Of a stretch of 64,000 nucleotides of DNA, positions 41,412 through 50,824 are shown one piece after another; position 1 is the first letter of the stretch; each line of letters opens with the position of its first letter. A program made the position numbers and the translations under genes. The DNA is from Syntrophorhabdaceae bacterium (GTDB lineage Bacteria; Desulfobacterota; Syntrophorhabdia; Syntrophorhabdales; Syntrophorhabdaceae). The DNA is taken from the NCBI GenBank assembly GCA_026415675.1, contig JAOAGQ010000002.1, forward strand, positions 1 through 64,000. The letters run 5' to 3'. The notes under the pieces are model-generated. The model saw only the letters and a list, made by a program, of their open reading frames with translations, made no database searches and was not told the origin of the DNA.

Positions 41412-42703
41412 GGCTCCCACTGAAAAATGACAAGGTCTGATTTCCCTCCGTAGGGAATAACTACACAAGGTTTAAACCTTGACTCGATAAGCTTATCGGC
41501 AATAGAAGAATGCCAGGGAATACCAAGGTCAATCTCAAAGAAACAATTAAGGATCCCTTCTTTTTCAAATATGGCGATATGCCTCGAAATATTTTCAAGA
41601 TAGTCTTCCCCTGGCCATAGGGGACGCATTAACACCCTATTCCTCTCTCTATCGAACTCCGTTGCAAAGACTGAATAATCGCCTCTATATTCCCCTGAAT
41701 AGTCGGTGAGATAGACCTGTCTCGGGAGGACAAGACGGCCGTATTCATTCTCAATAAATGATGCAATACTCTTCGGGACATACACATAGGTACCGGCATC
41801 TTCATGGAGTTGGCGGTAGTAACATGAAAACTCAAGATAACTCCCCTCTTTGCTAAAAGACCTGGTAACACCTATCGGTTCAAAATATCCTTCAGGAAAT
41901 GCCTCCGTTGGGTATCTTGTGAATATCCCTATAATTTCTGTTCTTGCTAGCCTTTCAAGACAGGCATTGATTAAGGACTCGGCCATTCTATCTTTATCAT
42001 CCTGGTTAAAAAGATACGGACCGAAAAACTCGGCGATCTTTTCGTTCATCCGTTTCCAGATGATACCACCACCAATTGTACCCTTATCATCCGTTGCGAT
42101 CGATATCGCATAAATAGAACTCGATACCATATCCACAAGTTTACCGGGATATTTAAAGGCATCGGGAAAGGGGTAATCTTTGTAATATACGGACAAAAGA
42201 CGGGAAAACATCTTTATTTCATCGGCGGTGGGTATTTTAATAGAAAAAGATGTCATAGGAGAGACAGCAGGCAGACCCATTTCCTCGGGAGGGGGATAGC
42301 TCTTCTCCTTAATCAGTCTCAATATAAGCCTTTCTCCAGACACCTCCTCGAGGGATAAATTATCAACGGAACGGGCGGCAATGAGAAGACCCATTTCCTT
42401 TAATTCCTCGTCTATCTCTGACATAGGCACAGCCGTAATGTTAAATGCCTGTAAATGAAGTTCAAGTTTATCAAAGGAGAATTCTACAGAGACAAAATAG
42501 GTACCTCCGGTACATGTGATATCCAGTACTTTTTCTCCCTGGACAACATCACAGAGATATAAGTAGACCTCCTCCGATGCAAGGGTCAACTTCAGGGCAT
42601 CATATTTTTGAAGGCCAAAGGCAAGGGAAGATTGTTCTACAAATGTAGTTACAACAGAGATGAAATCTGTGTTTATAGGGGATGATATTTTAAGGTTTTT
42701 CAT
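41408..42703 (-). CDS. Fusion of an RsbW-like HATPase domain and a GNAT-like domain
   Basis: A 431-aa protein. Residues about 1-130 resemble an anti-sigma/RsbW-type GHKL ATPase (LTLASEEVYLYLCD, DEELKEMGLLIAARSVDNLS). Residues about 150-300 look like a GNAT acetyltransferase (GTIGGGIIWKRMNEKIAEFFGPYLF). The C-terminal 130 residues are unassigned. The weak ATPase motifs leave open whether it binds ATP. It leads an operon with a HisC-like aminotransferase and an MFS transporter, with overlapping start/stop codons. A role in making and exporting a modified amino acid is speculation. Confidence 0.65.
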   Translation of the reverse strand: MKNLKISSPINTDFISVVTTFVEQSSLAFGLQKYDALKLTLASEEVYLYLCDVVQGEKVLDITCTGGTYFVSVEFSFDKLELHLQAFNITAVPMSEIDEELKEMGLLIAARSVDNLSLEEVSGERLILRLIKEKSYPPPEEMGLPAVSPMTSFSIKIPTADEIKMFSRLLSVYYKDYPFPDAFKYPGKLVDMVSSSIYAISIATDDKGTIGGGIIWKRMNEKIAEFFGPYLFNQDDKDRMAESLINACLERLARTEIIGIFTRYPTEAFPEGYFEPIGVTRSFSKEGSYLEFSCYYRQLHEDAGTYVYVPKSIASFIENEYGRLVLPRQVYLTDYSGEYRGDYSVFATEFDRERNRVLMRPLWPGEDYLENISRHIAIFEKEGILNCFFEIDLGIPWHSSIADKLIESRFKPCVVIPYGGKSDLVIFQWEP

Positions 42704-42733
42704 GGAGCTCTCTTGTTTGGATTTGTAAGGTGA

Positions 42734-42763
42734 AATTTACAATAGGGGTTACTCCAAAGTCAA
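42734..42763 (-). promoter_or_regulatory. Possible promoter of the ATPase-GNAT/HisC/MFS operon
   Basis: Minus-strand TTGACT (42758-42763), an 18-bp spacer and TAAATT (42734-42739), about 30 bp before the start codon. Confidence 0.4.
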
Positions 42764-42786
42764 TGTTAATAATTGTACTGCCCTTT

Positions 42787-43551
42787 CTAAAACTCTATCT
42801 TCATCCCATCGTACGCTGCAATAACGTCTATACCCGTCTCTGCCTTCAATCTATCCGCTATAAGGTGGGGCTTGTGTTTTATCATATTCAATCCAAAATG
42901 GGTCATGATCGCCTTCTCGGGTTTTATCTCTCTCGTAATTTTGATAAAATCATCAAGGGCAAGATGTTCAATAATATCCGTCTGTTCTATAGGGTTTACC
43001 CTCAACACGTTCACGATAAGATACTCTGCCCTGTAAAAAGAGGGCAGAGATTCGAAATACCTGCTATCCGTTATAATCCCTATCTTTTTGTTGAGATAAA
43101 AGAAAAAACCATAGGTCTCAACAGGATGGATATGCCTCACAGGGGTTTTAAACTTCACGTCCTTTATCTCGTATTCCCCGTTTTCCTTAAGGATAGTAAT
43201 ATTTTCAAGGTATTTCCTCACATAACCCAAAAGTACAGAATCTCCATCTATCGCATCCTCAGGGCAAAAAAGGGTACCCCTTTTTTTAAACCCCCCTTCA
43301 GTCATCGCCTCTATCATAATATTCACATCATTCGCATGGTCGAGATGTTTGTGGGATATGATTATCCCGTCAAGGTCCACAGGGTTTAATCTTTCTTTCG
43401 ATGAATTCACCTTGACTATCGCCCCAGGACCTGGGTCTATATACAGGTTTGTATCTTTATATTTTAGCCACAGGCCCCCTGTAGAACGTACCTGTCTCGA
43501 CGCCACAAAGCGGGCTCCCCCGGTTCCGAGGAACTTAATAAATCCTTCCAT
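42787..43551 (-). CDS. Metallo-beta-lactamase-fold hydrolase
   Basis: A 254-aa MBL-fold protein. The metal-binding motif is present as HKHLDH, with further ligands in TPVRHIHPVETY, ITDSR and IMTHFG. It resembles PhnP/RNase Z-related phosphodiesterases rather than glyoxalases, but lacks clear marks for a specific function. It is divergent from ogt. The 84-bp gap to the next minus-strand gene holds that gene's promoter, so this one probably ends its own transcript. Confidence 0.85.
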   Translation of the reverse strand: MEGFIKFLGTGGARFVASRQVRSTGGLWLKYKDTNLYIDPGPGAIVKVNSSKERLNPVDLDGIIISHKHLDHANDVNIMIEAMTEGGFKKRGTLFCPEDAIDGDSVLLGYVRKYLENITILKENGEYEIKDVKFKTPVRHIHPVETYGFFFYLNKKIGIITDSRYFESLPSFYRAEYLIVNVLRVNPIEQTDIIEHLALDDFIKITREIKPEKAIMTHFGLNMIKHKPHLIADRLKAETGIDVIAAYDGMKIEF

Positions 43552-43632
43552 TTTCCACCACCTTCATGTTAAAAATCTATCCGTAAATGACCACCATTGA
43601 ACAATTAAACCTTTTTTGGGGAGGATGTCAAA

Positions 43633-44160
43633 TTGGAATCCGTATATTATGCGATTTTCGAATCGTCTTTCGGATATATCGCTTTGGTATCAAAGGATAA
43701 GAGATTAATAGAACTTAATGTAACCGTAGAAGATCCGTTACGGATAAGTAAAAACATCAGAACGAAATACCCCGAATCGTCAGAATCTATGGATGCCTTT
43801 AAAGAGATACACGGACTTCTTGAGAGATACTTCAGGGGAGAAAGGGTAGATTTCTTCCGTATCGAGACGGACCTCACAGGATTTAATGACTTTACAAAAA
43901 AAGTCCTCGAAAGGGTAAAGGCGATCCCGTACGGTGCATTAAAAAGTTATAAGGTTATAGCAGAGGAGGTGGGAAGTCCGAACGGTGCAAGGGCAGTGGG
44001 GCAGGCCGTCGGGATAAATCCCGTGCCCATAATCATCCCCTGCCACAGGGTGATAAGGGAAGATGGCACGATAGGGGGCTACTCCCAGGGTATAAGGATG
44101 AAGGAGAGGCTCCTTTCTATTGAGGGAACCCTTGAGAGGATCAAAAGACATGGAAGCTAA
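43633..44160 (+). CDS. ogt: Methylated-DNA--protein-cysteine S-methyltransferase
   Basis: A 175-aa suicide DNA-repair protein that moves alkyl groups from O6-alkylguanine to its active-site cysteine in IPCHRVI. The upstream AIPYGALKSYKVIAEEVGSPNGARAVGQA segment (44 residues before) is the DNA-binding helix-turn-helix with the arginine finger. The start is TTG, supported by GGGGAGGA eight bases upstream. The 3' end overlaps the glycerate kinase gene by 11 bp. Confidence 0.95.
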   Translation: MESVYYAIFESSFGYIALVSKDKRLIELNVTVEDPLRISKNIRTKYPESSESMDAFKEIHGLLERYFRGERVDFFRIETDLTGFNDFTKKVLERVKAIPYGALKSYKVIAEEVGSPNGARAVGQAVGINPVPIIIPCHRVIREDGTIGGYSQGIRMKERLLSIEGTLERIKRHGS

Positions 44161-45463
44161 AGGAAGGGTTTTTCTCAAAGAAATCTTTCAGGCAGGGCTT
44201 GCTGCGGTAGACCCTAAGGCCTGTTTATTCTCTATTGAGGACAGGATCAAGTCGATACTTGATGACAGAAGGTACGATAATTTTCTTGTCATAGCCTTCG
44301 GGAAGGGGGCCCATCCCATGACGGAGGCCCTACTTGAGATAAACAATAACTACAGGGAGATAAGAGGGGTGGTAATCACCAAATACGGCCACTTGAAAAA
44401 TTCCCCCTGCCCTCCCCATTTTTCTCTCTTTGAGGCAGGACATCCGGTACCTGATGAGAGGGGTCTCTACGCTACAAGCAAAGCCCTTGAATTAATAAAA
44501 AAAGTCGGTAAAAACACCTTTGTGTTTTTTTTGATATCAGGGGGTGGCTCGTCCCTTTTCGTCTACCCTAAAGAACCGATAACACTTGAAGATAAGAGTA
44601 AAACAACGCACCTCCTTCTCCGGGCAGGGGCGGATATCTTTGAGCTGAACTGCGTAAGAAAGCACATATCCGCTGTAAAGGGGGGGAGACTGGCAGAACT
44701 CGTATGGCCTGCCCCATCCATATCCCTTATACTCTCCGATGTGATAGGGGATCCTTTGGATGTGATCGCATCAGGACCTACATCCCCCGATAGCACAACC
44801 TATAGAGAGGCCATGGCCGTAATAGAAAAGTATCGGCTTAAAAATACCCTTCCCGAATCCGTTATAAGCCATATAAAGATGGGTGTTGAAGGTCTATTCC
44901 CTGAGACACCGAAGGCCCATCATCCTGCCTTTACAAATACTGAACATGTGGTTATCGGGAACTTGAAAAAGGCGATGGAGGCCTCGGCGAGAAAGGCAGA
45001 GGAGCTTGGTTTTACTGTATTTTTAGGCTCCGATAGGATAAATGGGGAGGCAAAAGAGGTGGGCTCTGCCCTTGCGAGGAAATCTGTCGCCATGAAAATT
45101 GAAAAACCGGAAGGCAAAAAATTGTGCTTCCTCCAGGGAGGGGAGACGACCGTTACGGTGAAAGGGAAAGGTATCGGGGGCAGGAATATGGAGCTCGCCC
45201 TCGCCTATGCGGCGGAGATAAAGGATCCAAAAGGTTTGAGTATGCTCTCCGCAGGAACAGATGGAACGGATGGACCTACAGATGGGGCCGGGGCCATAGT
45301 CGATGAAGAGACTATGGAAGAGATGGGAAGACTTGGCCTTGATCCATCCGTATTCCTCTCTGAGAACGATTCTTATACATTTTTCAATAAGACAAAAAGC
45401 CTCTTTATTACAGGACCTACAGGGACAAACGTGATGGATATGCAGATCGTCCTGATATTTTGA
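44150..45463 (+). CDS. gck: Glycerate 2-kinase (GckA/MOFRL type)
   Basis: A kinase of about 437 aa that phosphorylates D-glycerate to 2-phosphoglycerate. The N-terminal domain has AFGKGAHPM and FLISGGGSSLF; the C-terminal MOFRL domain has GGETTVTVKGKGIGGRN and SAGTDGTDGPTDGAGA. The ATG at 44150 follows GAGAGGA and gives the usual N-terminus; a longer reading into ogt is less likely. Start overlap with ogt indicates co-translation, though the two functions are unrelated. Confidence 0.93.
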   Translation: MEAKGRVFLKEIFQAGLAAVDPKACLFSIEDRIKSILDDRRYDNFLVIAFGKGAHPMTEALLEINNNYREIRGVVITKYGHLKNSPCPPHFSLFEAGHPVPDERGLYATSKALELIKKVGKNTFVFFLISGGGSSLFVYPKEPITLEDKSKTTHLLLRAGADIFELNCVRKHISAVKGGRLAELVWPAPSISLILSDVIGDPLDVIASGPTSPDSTTYREAMAVIEKYRLKNTLPESVISHIKMGVEGLFPETPKAHHPAFTNTEHVVIGNLKKAMEASARKAEELGFTVFLGSDRINGEAKEVGSALARKSVAMKIEKPEGKKLCFLQGGETTVTVKGKGIGGRNMELALAYAAEIKDPKGLSMLSAGTDGTDGPTDGAGAIVDEETMEEMGRLGLDPSVFLSENDSYTFFNKTKSLFITGPTGTNVMDMQIVLIF

Positions 45464-45489
45464 AGCCTTGAATCCTCTCAGTTTACATA

Positions 45490-47211
45490 CTAAAACCTGC
45501 TCCTCGCCGTGTATTTTGTATGTAAAAGTTTATGGGACTTCTCTCCAAGGGGCTTGCCCAGAAAATCCTCGTAAATCTTTTTTATAGAAGGGTTTTCGTG
45601 GGATTTTCTGAATTTTAACGCCCTGTCCTCCGCATAAAGGGCGGAGGCCCTCTTCAACCTTATCTCATTGTTAACAGGTATAGGCTGTCCGCCGCCTCCC
45701 ACACAGCCTCCAGGACAGGCCATAATCTCTATAAAGTGATAATCTCCCCTGCCCTCTTTTATCCTGTTTAGTAATCTCCTTGCATTCCCGAGGCCGTGGG
45801 CAACGGCAACACGTACATCCCCTATCCCTTCCACAGGGATGGTCGCCTCTTTTATGCCTTCAAGCCCCCTTACACTCGTAAACTCAACACTTTCAAGGAC
45901 CATACCTGTTGCGAGCTCATATGCGGTTCTCAATGCGGCCTCCATGACACCCCCTGTGGCGCCAAAGATGGTGGCTGCCCCTGTATACTCTCCGAGGGGA
46001 TCGTCGTAATGGCCATCGGGGAGATTCACAAAGTCAATACCTGCCTGTTTTATCATCTTTGCGAATTCCCTTGTGGTTAGAACATAGTCCACATCCTTGT
46101 ATCCGCTGGATCTCATCTCCGGTCGCTCACACTCAAACTTTTTAGCGGTGCAGGGCATCACAGAGACGACAACTATTTTCTCGGGGTCGATCCCCATCTT
46201 TTCTGCAAAATACGTCTTTGTCAGTGCCCCGAGCATCTGATGGGGGGACTTACACGTTGAGAGGTTCGGTAGCATTTCCGGATAAAAGTGCTCTATAAAT
46301 TTTATCCAGCCCGGACTACACGATGTGATAAGGGGTAAAACCCCTCCTTCCCTTAATCTCTTCAGAAGCTCACTCCCCTCTTCTATTATCGTCAGATCCG
46401 CAGCAAAATTTGTATCAAAGACCCGATCAAAACCGAGCATCCTTGCGGCGGAGAGCATCTTTCCTGTAACAAGGGTGCCAGGGGGTAGGCCGAACTCCTC
46501 CCCGAGGGCAGCCCTTACAGCAGGGGCATCCTGGATCACGACAAATTTGTCAGGGTCTGCCAGGGCCTCCCATACCCCATCTATATCCTCATTCTCTGTA
46601 ATGGCGCCTACGGGACAGACGATCGAGCACTGCCCACAATTTGTACAGGCAACTTCACCCAAATCCCTGTTGAATGCAGGTTCAACCTTTGTATCGAATC
46701 CCCTTCCCTGGGCGAATAAGGCCGTTACCGTCTGTATCTCTTTACAGACGGTTATACAGCGCCTGCAGAGGATACACTTCGACTGGTCTCTTCTTATAGA
46801 GGGGGAGGATTCATCGATCCTTCCGGAGCTCTTCTCACCTTTAAACCTAACATCTGTGATACCCAGTTCGTTTGCCAGACTCTGGAGTTCACAGTGGAGG
46901 TTTTTTGGACAGGTTAAGCATTCGAAGGGGTGGTTGGAGAGGAGCATCTCTACGGAGAACCTTCTCGCCTTCCTCACCCTTTCGGTATTTGTGTATACCT
47001 TAATACCTGTGCTCACAGGAGAGACACAGGCAGCCTGGAGGTTTTTATTCCCCTCTATCTCGACGAGACAGACCCTGCAAGCGCCTATGGCCTGTACCTC
47101 TGGAAGGTAGCAGAGGGTCGGTATGTGTATATTTGCCTTGAGGGCCGCTTCAAGAATGGTTTTCCCTTCTTCTATTTCTACGTTTTGTCCGTCAATTGTC
47201 AATCTTACCAT
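45490..47211 (-). CDS. hydA: [FeFe]-hydrogenase catalytic-type subunit (HydA/HndD type), set 1
   Basis: A 573-aa M3-type [FeFe]-hydrogenase subunit. N-terminal [2Fe-2S] domain (CYLPEVQAIGACRVC...C), a His-ligated [4Fe-4S] site (HPFECLTCPKNLHC), then a 2x[4Fe-4S] ferredoxin domain (CILCRRCITVC, CTNCGQCSIVCP). The H-cluster domain follows: L1 TSCSPGW, L2 MPCTAKKFE, L3 MACPGGCVGGGGQP. L1 has Ser where most enzymes have the second Cys of TSCCP. With HydB and HydC homologues just upstream it should form a cytoplasmic electron-bifurcating H2 enzyme. It is the last gene of the 13-gene cluster. Confidence 0.93.
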   Translation of the reverse strand: MVRLTIDGQNVEIEEGKTILEAALKANIHIPTLCYLPEVQAIGACRVCLVEIEGNKNLQAACVSPVSTGIKVYTNTERVRKARRFSVEMLLSNHPFECLTCPKNLHCELQSLANELGITDVRFKGEKSSGRIDESSPSIRRDQSKCILCRRCITVCKEIQTVTALFAQGRGFDTKVEPAFNRDLGEVACTNCGQCSIVCPVGAITENEDIDGVWEALADPDKFVVIQDAPAVRAALGEEFGLPPGTLVTGKMLSAARMLGFDRVFDTNFAADLTIIEEGSELLKRLREGGVLPLITSCSPGWIKFIEHFYPEMLPNLSTCKSPHQMLGALTKTYFAEKMGIDPEKIVVVSVMPCTAKKFECERPEMRSSGYKDVDYVLTTREFAKMIKQAGIDFVNLPDGHYDDPLGEYTGAATIFGATGGVMEAALRTAYELATGMVLESVEFTSVRGLEGIKEATIPVEGIGDVRVAVAHGLGNARRLLNRIKEGRGDYHFIEIMACPGGCVGGGGQPIPVNNEIRLKRASALYAEDRALKFRKSHENPSIKKIYEDFLGKPLGEKSHKLLHTKYTARSRF

Positions 47212-47253
47212 AGTGTTCGCACTCCTTTTATGTGTAATTATAAAAAGGCATAC

Positions 47254-50200
47254 TTACTGGGTTTCTTCTTTTAGATAACAATGGAGACACCTTTTCGCCT
47301 CCTCTATGGCTGCATTCTGCTGGTACCCCAGGAATACTTCGTTGAAATTTCTGTTCCTTTTCGGAATTGATAGAGAGGGCATCTCCATCCTTGCCATCTC
47401 TTTCTGGTACAGAGACTCATCGTACGAAACCCTTGTCCTCAAAAGCTCTTCCCTGGAGGGACTTACCATCTTGCCGTCACCTCCGAGAAATCTATCTATA
47501 GACATCGCGGCATGCCTACCATCGGCTATAGCCTCGACAACGGTTGCAGGCCCCCTGATCGCATCGCCGGCGGCAAAGACCCCTCTCTTCTGTGTCTCAA
47601 GGCTTTTCGTATCTACCACGATCGTACCGTCCTTACCTATCTTTATACCGTCCCCATTTACAAACGATGTATCCGGGGCCTGACCTACCGCGGCAATGAC
47701 CATATTTGCCTCAAGGGTGAACTCTGATCCCTTAATAGGCGCCGGGATTCGTCTCCCTGTTTTATCGAAGTCGGTAAGACGCATTCTAATACATTCTATA
47801 CCTGTTACCTTCCCGTATTTGGTCACTATCCTCTGGGGGGCCACAAGGGTAAGTATCTTTACCCCTTCTGCCTCAGCCTCCTCTATCTCTTCGATATAGG
47901 CAGGCATATCCTCCTTTTCCCTTCTGTAGAGTATCGTAACCTCATCGGCCCCAAGCCTCAAGGCCGATCTTGCCGCATCTATCGCCACATTTCCACCACC
48001 GATGACGATAACCCTGCCCTTTGCCCATACCGTTTCCTTCAGGTTAAGCCTCCTCAATGCGGTTACCCCATCGAGGACACCCACGGCATCTTCCCCAGGG
48101 ATCCCGAGTTTAAGCCCTTTATGGGCCCCTGTAGCGACAAGGACCGCCTCGTAACCCTGTTCAAAGAGGTCATCTACACCAAAATCCCGTCCAAAGACCG
48201 TGTTATACCGGATCTCTACACCGAGACTCAAAATACCGTCTATTTCCCGACGGAGTACATCCTTCGGGAGCCTGTAATCGGGGATACCTACCGCAAGCAT
48301 CCCCCCTGCGACAGGTAAGGCCTCAAAAACGGTAACCCCATATCCTTTACAGACAAGAAAATATGCGGCAGAGAGACCGGCCGGTCCTGAGCCGATAATG
48401 GCGACCCTTTTGTTCTTCGGTTTTTCCATCGGGGGTCTATAAGAAGGGAAGGTATTCAAGTCCATATCGGCGACAAACCTCTTCAGGCCGCAGATGGAGA
48501 TAGGTTCGTCTATCTGTCTCCTCCTGCACTTTGATTCACAAAAATGGGGACAGACCCTGCCCACAACTGCAGGGAAAGGGTTTGTCTCTTTTATAACGGC
48601 AATGGCCTCTTTGAACTTACCTTCGCTGATCAATGTTACGTAACCCCATGCATTCTGATCTGCCGGGCATGCGTTCTGACAGGGGGCATCGAAGAGAGAA
48701 GTACAGACCCCTGCCCTGCATTTCTTATCCTCTATATGTTCGATAAACTCATCTTTAAAGAACCTTAAAGTCGATAGAACGGGGTTTGGTGCAGTCTGAC
48801 CCAAACCGCAAAGGGATGCATCCTTGATACGGGTAGAGAGTTCTATTAAGTTCTCCAGGTCCGCCATCGTGCCCTTACCGTGGGTGATCCTCTCCAACAC
48901 CTCGAGCATCCTCTTTGTCCCGATCCTGCATGGAGGACACTTTCCACACGATTCGTGCTGGACAAAATCGAGGAAAAATTTGGCAAAATCGACCATACAG
49001 GTGTCCTCATCGGCAACGATGAGACCCCCGGAGCCTACGATAGCACCCAGTTCAATTACGGATTCATAGTCTATGGGTACATTCAGGTGTTCGATAGGTA
49101 TACACCCTCCTGAGGGACCCCCGAGCTGGGCCGCCTTGAATTTTTTCCTTTCCTTAATGCCGCCGCCGATGTTGAATACGATCTCCCCGAGGGTGGTACC
49201 CATAGGTATTTCAACAAGACCTGTATTATTTACAGCCCCTGCAAGGGCAAAGACCTTTGTCCCGGGGCTCTTTTCCGTTCCAAAACTCCTGTACCATTCG
49301 TAACCGTTTAAGATAATGGCAGGAATATTTGCAAAGGTTTCCACATTGTTTATCAGGGTTGGGGCATCGAAGAGACCTTTAACAACAGGGAAAGGAGGTC
49401 TCGGTCTCGGTTCTCCCCTTTTCCCTTCTATGGATGCGATTAAGGCGGTCTCTTCTCCGCAAACAAAGGCACCGGCCCCTATCCTTATATCGAGGTCAAA
49501 ATCGAATCCTGTCTCAAGGATATTCTTCCCTATAAAACCGTATTCCTTTGCCTGTTTTATCGCCCATTCGACCCTCTCGATCGCAAGGGGGTATTCTGCT
49601 CTGATATAGAAAAATCCCTGTTTGGCTCCAATCGCATATGCCGCTATGGCCATAGCCTCTATCACACTGTGGGGATCCCCTTCGAGGACACTTCTATCCA
49701 TAAAAGCCCCCGGGTCTCCCTCATCGGCGTTACATATCACATACTTTGTTTCCCCCTGGGATTGTAACGCAAACTTCCATTTAAGCCCTGTTGGGAAACC
49801 CCCTCCTCCTCTACCTCTGAGCCCTGATTTTAAGACCTCCTCTATCACCTCTTCCCGGGACATGGATGTGAGAACCTTTGCAAGGGCCTGGTATCCGTCT
49901 CGGGCGATATATTCCTCTATATTCCTCGGGTCGATTATACCGCAGTTTCTGAGCACTATCTTCGTCTGATTCTTAAAAAATTCGATCTCCTTTACGGAAG
50001 GTATCTGTTTCGCTGTGGATGGTGTTCTGTAGAGAAGCCTCTCCACGATTCTTCCTTTTACGAGGTGCTCCGAAACTATTTCATCCACATCGGAGACTTT
50101 TAGTTTCTGGTAAAACACACCTTCGGGGTATATTAGAACCAAAGGCCCTAAGTCACAGGACCCGATACACCCTGTTTCTATGATTTTCACCTCATTTTCT

Positions 50201-50310
50201 ATATGGTTTTCAAAAACTTTATTCACAAAGGCGTCTCTTATTTCCCGACATCCCGAGGAGACGCATGCAGCGCCTGCACATACCAATACATGAGCCCGTA
50301 TAAATTCCAT
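47254..50310 (-). CDS. hydB: HydB/NuoF-type flavoprotein fused to a GltD-like NAD(P)H oxidoreductase module, set 1
   Basis: A 1018-aa fusion. Residues 1-95: thioredoxin-like [2Fe-2S] domain with four Cys (CAGAACVSSGC...TGCIGSC). About 100-545: NuoF-like FMN/NADH domain (GLRGRGGGGFPTGLKW, NADEGDPGAFMDR, GAGAFVCGEETALI) and an ESCGKCPPCRIG [4Fe-4S] site. About 545-1018: GltD/NfnB-like module with Cys-rich CQNACPADQNAWGY and GRVCPHFCESKC, an FAD site IGSGPAGLSAA, an NADPH site VIGGGNVAIDAARSALR and AAGDAIRGP. It replaces the C-terminal ferredoxin domain of ordinary HydB, and should add NADP(H) to the bifurcating complex. Confidence 0.9.
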   Translation of the reverse strand: MEFIRAHVLVCAGAACVSSGCREIRDAFVNKVFENHIENEVKIIETGCIGSCDLGPLVLIYPEGVFYQKLKVSDVDEIVSEHLVKGRIVERLLYRTPSTAKQIPSVKEIEFFKNQTKIVLRNCGIIDPRNIEEYIARDGYQALAKVLTSMSREEVIEEVLKSGLRGRGGGGFPTGLKWKFALQSQGETKYVICNADEGDPGAFMDRSVLEGDPHSVIEAMAIAAYAIGAKQGFFYIRAEYPLAIERVEWAIKQAKEYGFIGKNILETGFDFDLDIRIGAGAFVCGEETALIASIEGKRGEPRPRPPFPVVKGLFDAPTLINNVETFANIPAIILNGYEWYRSFGTEKSPGTKVFALAGAVNNTGLVEIPMGTTLGEIVFNIGGGIKERKKFKAAQLGGPSGGCIPIEHLNVPIDYESVIELGAIVGSGGLIVADEDTCMVDFAKFFLDFVQHESCGKCPPCRIGTKRMLEVLERITHGKGTMADLENLIELSTRIKDASLCGLGQTAPNPVLSTLRFFKDEFIEHIEDKKCRAGVCTSLFDAPCQNACPADQNAWGYVTLISEGKFKEAIAVIKETNPFPAVVGRVCPHFCESKCRRRQIDEPISICGLKRFVADMDLNTFPSYRPPMEKPKNKRVAIIGSGPAGLSAAYFLVCKGYGVTVFEALPVAGGMLAVGIPDYRLPKDVLRREIDGILSLGVEIRYNTVFGRDFGVDDLFEQGYEAVLVATGAHKGLKLGIPGEDAVGVLDGVTALRRLNLKETVWAKGRVIVIGGGNVAIDAARSALRLGADEVTILYRREKEDMPAYIEEIEEAEAEGVKILTLVAPQRIVTKYGKVTGIECIRMRLTDFDKTGRRIPAPIKGSEFTLEANMVIAAVGQAPDTSFVNGDGIKIGKDGTIVVDTKSLETQKRGVFAAGDAIRGPATVVEAIADGRHAAMSIDRFLGGDGKMVSPSREELLRTRVSYDESLYQKEMARMEMPSLSIPKRNRNFNEVFLGYQQNAAIEEAKRCLHCYLKEETQ

Positions 50311-50324
50311 CGGATAGATCCTCC

Positions 50325-50822
50325 TTATTCGTACTTTTCAAGTATTTCCATGATCTTTGTGGTCTTTACCCTCCCGTATACGTCGTTGTTCACAATCATG
50401 GCCGGTGCAAGACCGCAGGCTCCTATACAGCGGACAACACCAAGGGAAAATCTCCTATCCCCTGTGGTCTCGCCGTCTTTTATACCGAGATCCTTTTCTG
50501 CCTGTTTCAATACCCCCGGTCCACCCCTTACGTAACAGGCGGTACCGAGACACACCTTGATGCTATTTCTCCCTGTGGGCTGGGTTGAGAAAAAGTTATA
50601 GAATGTTACAACACCGAGAACTTCGTTAATCGACACATCAAGCTCAAGGGCAATCATCTCAAGGGCCTTTCTCGGCAGATAACCAAATAACCCCTGGGCC
50701 TTATGAAGCACTATTATAAGGTCTTTACCCCTTCCTTTATGTCCCTCTAAAATCTTTTCAAGCTCCGTATATAGACTCTCTTCCTCTATCTGAGTGCAAC
50801 GGCAATGACCTTCAGAAGACAT
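50325..50822 (-). CDS. hydC: HydC/NuoE-type [2Fe-2S] subunit, set 1
   Basis: A 165-aa thioredoxin-like ferredoxin subunit. The N-terminal helical part holds the GYLPRKALEMIA segment common to NuoE. The [2Fe-2S] ligands are CLGTACYVRG (C-x4-C) and CIGACGLAP (C-x3-C), all present. It docks on the NuoF-like subunit and is part of the bifurcation core in HydABC-type enzymes. Start and stop lie 2 and 14 bp from its neighbours. Confidence 0.93.
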   Translation of the reverse strand: MSSEGHCRCTQIEEESLYTELEKILEGHKGRGKDLIIVLHKAQGLFGYLPRKALEMIALELDVSINEVLGVVTFYNFFSTQPTGRNSIKVCLGTACYVRGGPGVLKQAEKDLGIKDGETTGDRRFSLGVVRCIGACGLAPAMIVNNDVYGRVKTTKIMEILEKYE

Positions 50823-50824
50823 GG

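Noticed and set aside
45490-50822. Stn-type transhydrogenase without hydrogenase activity
   Set aside because: In Stn enzymes the GltD-like domain is fused to a NuoG-like subunit and no H-cluster domain is expected. Here it is on the NuoF-like protein and HydA retains L1-L3 motifs, so the name would mislead.
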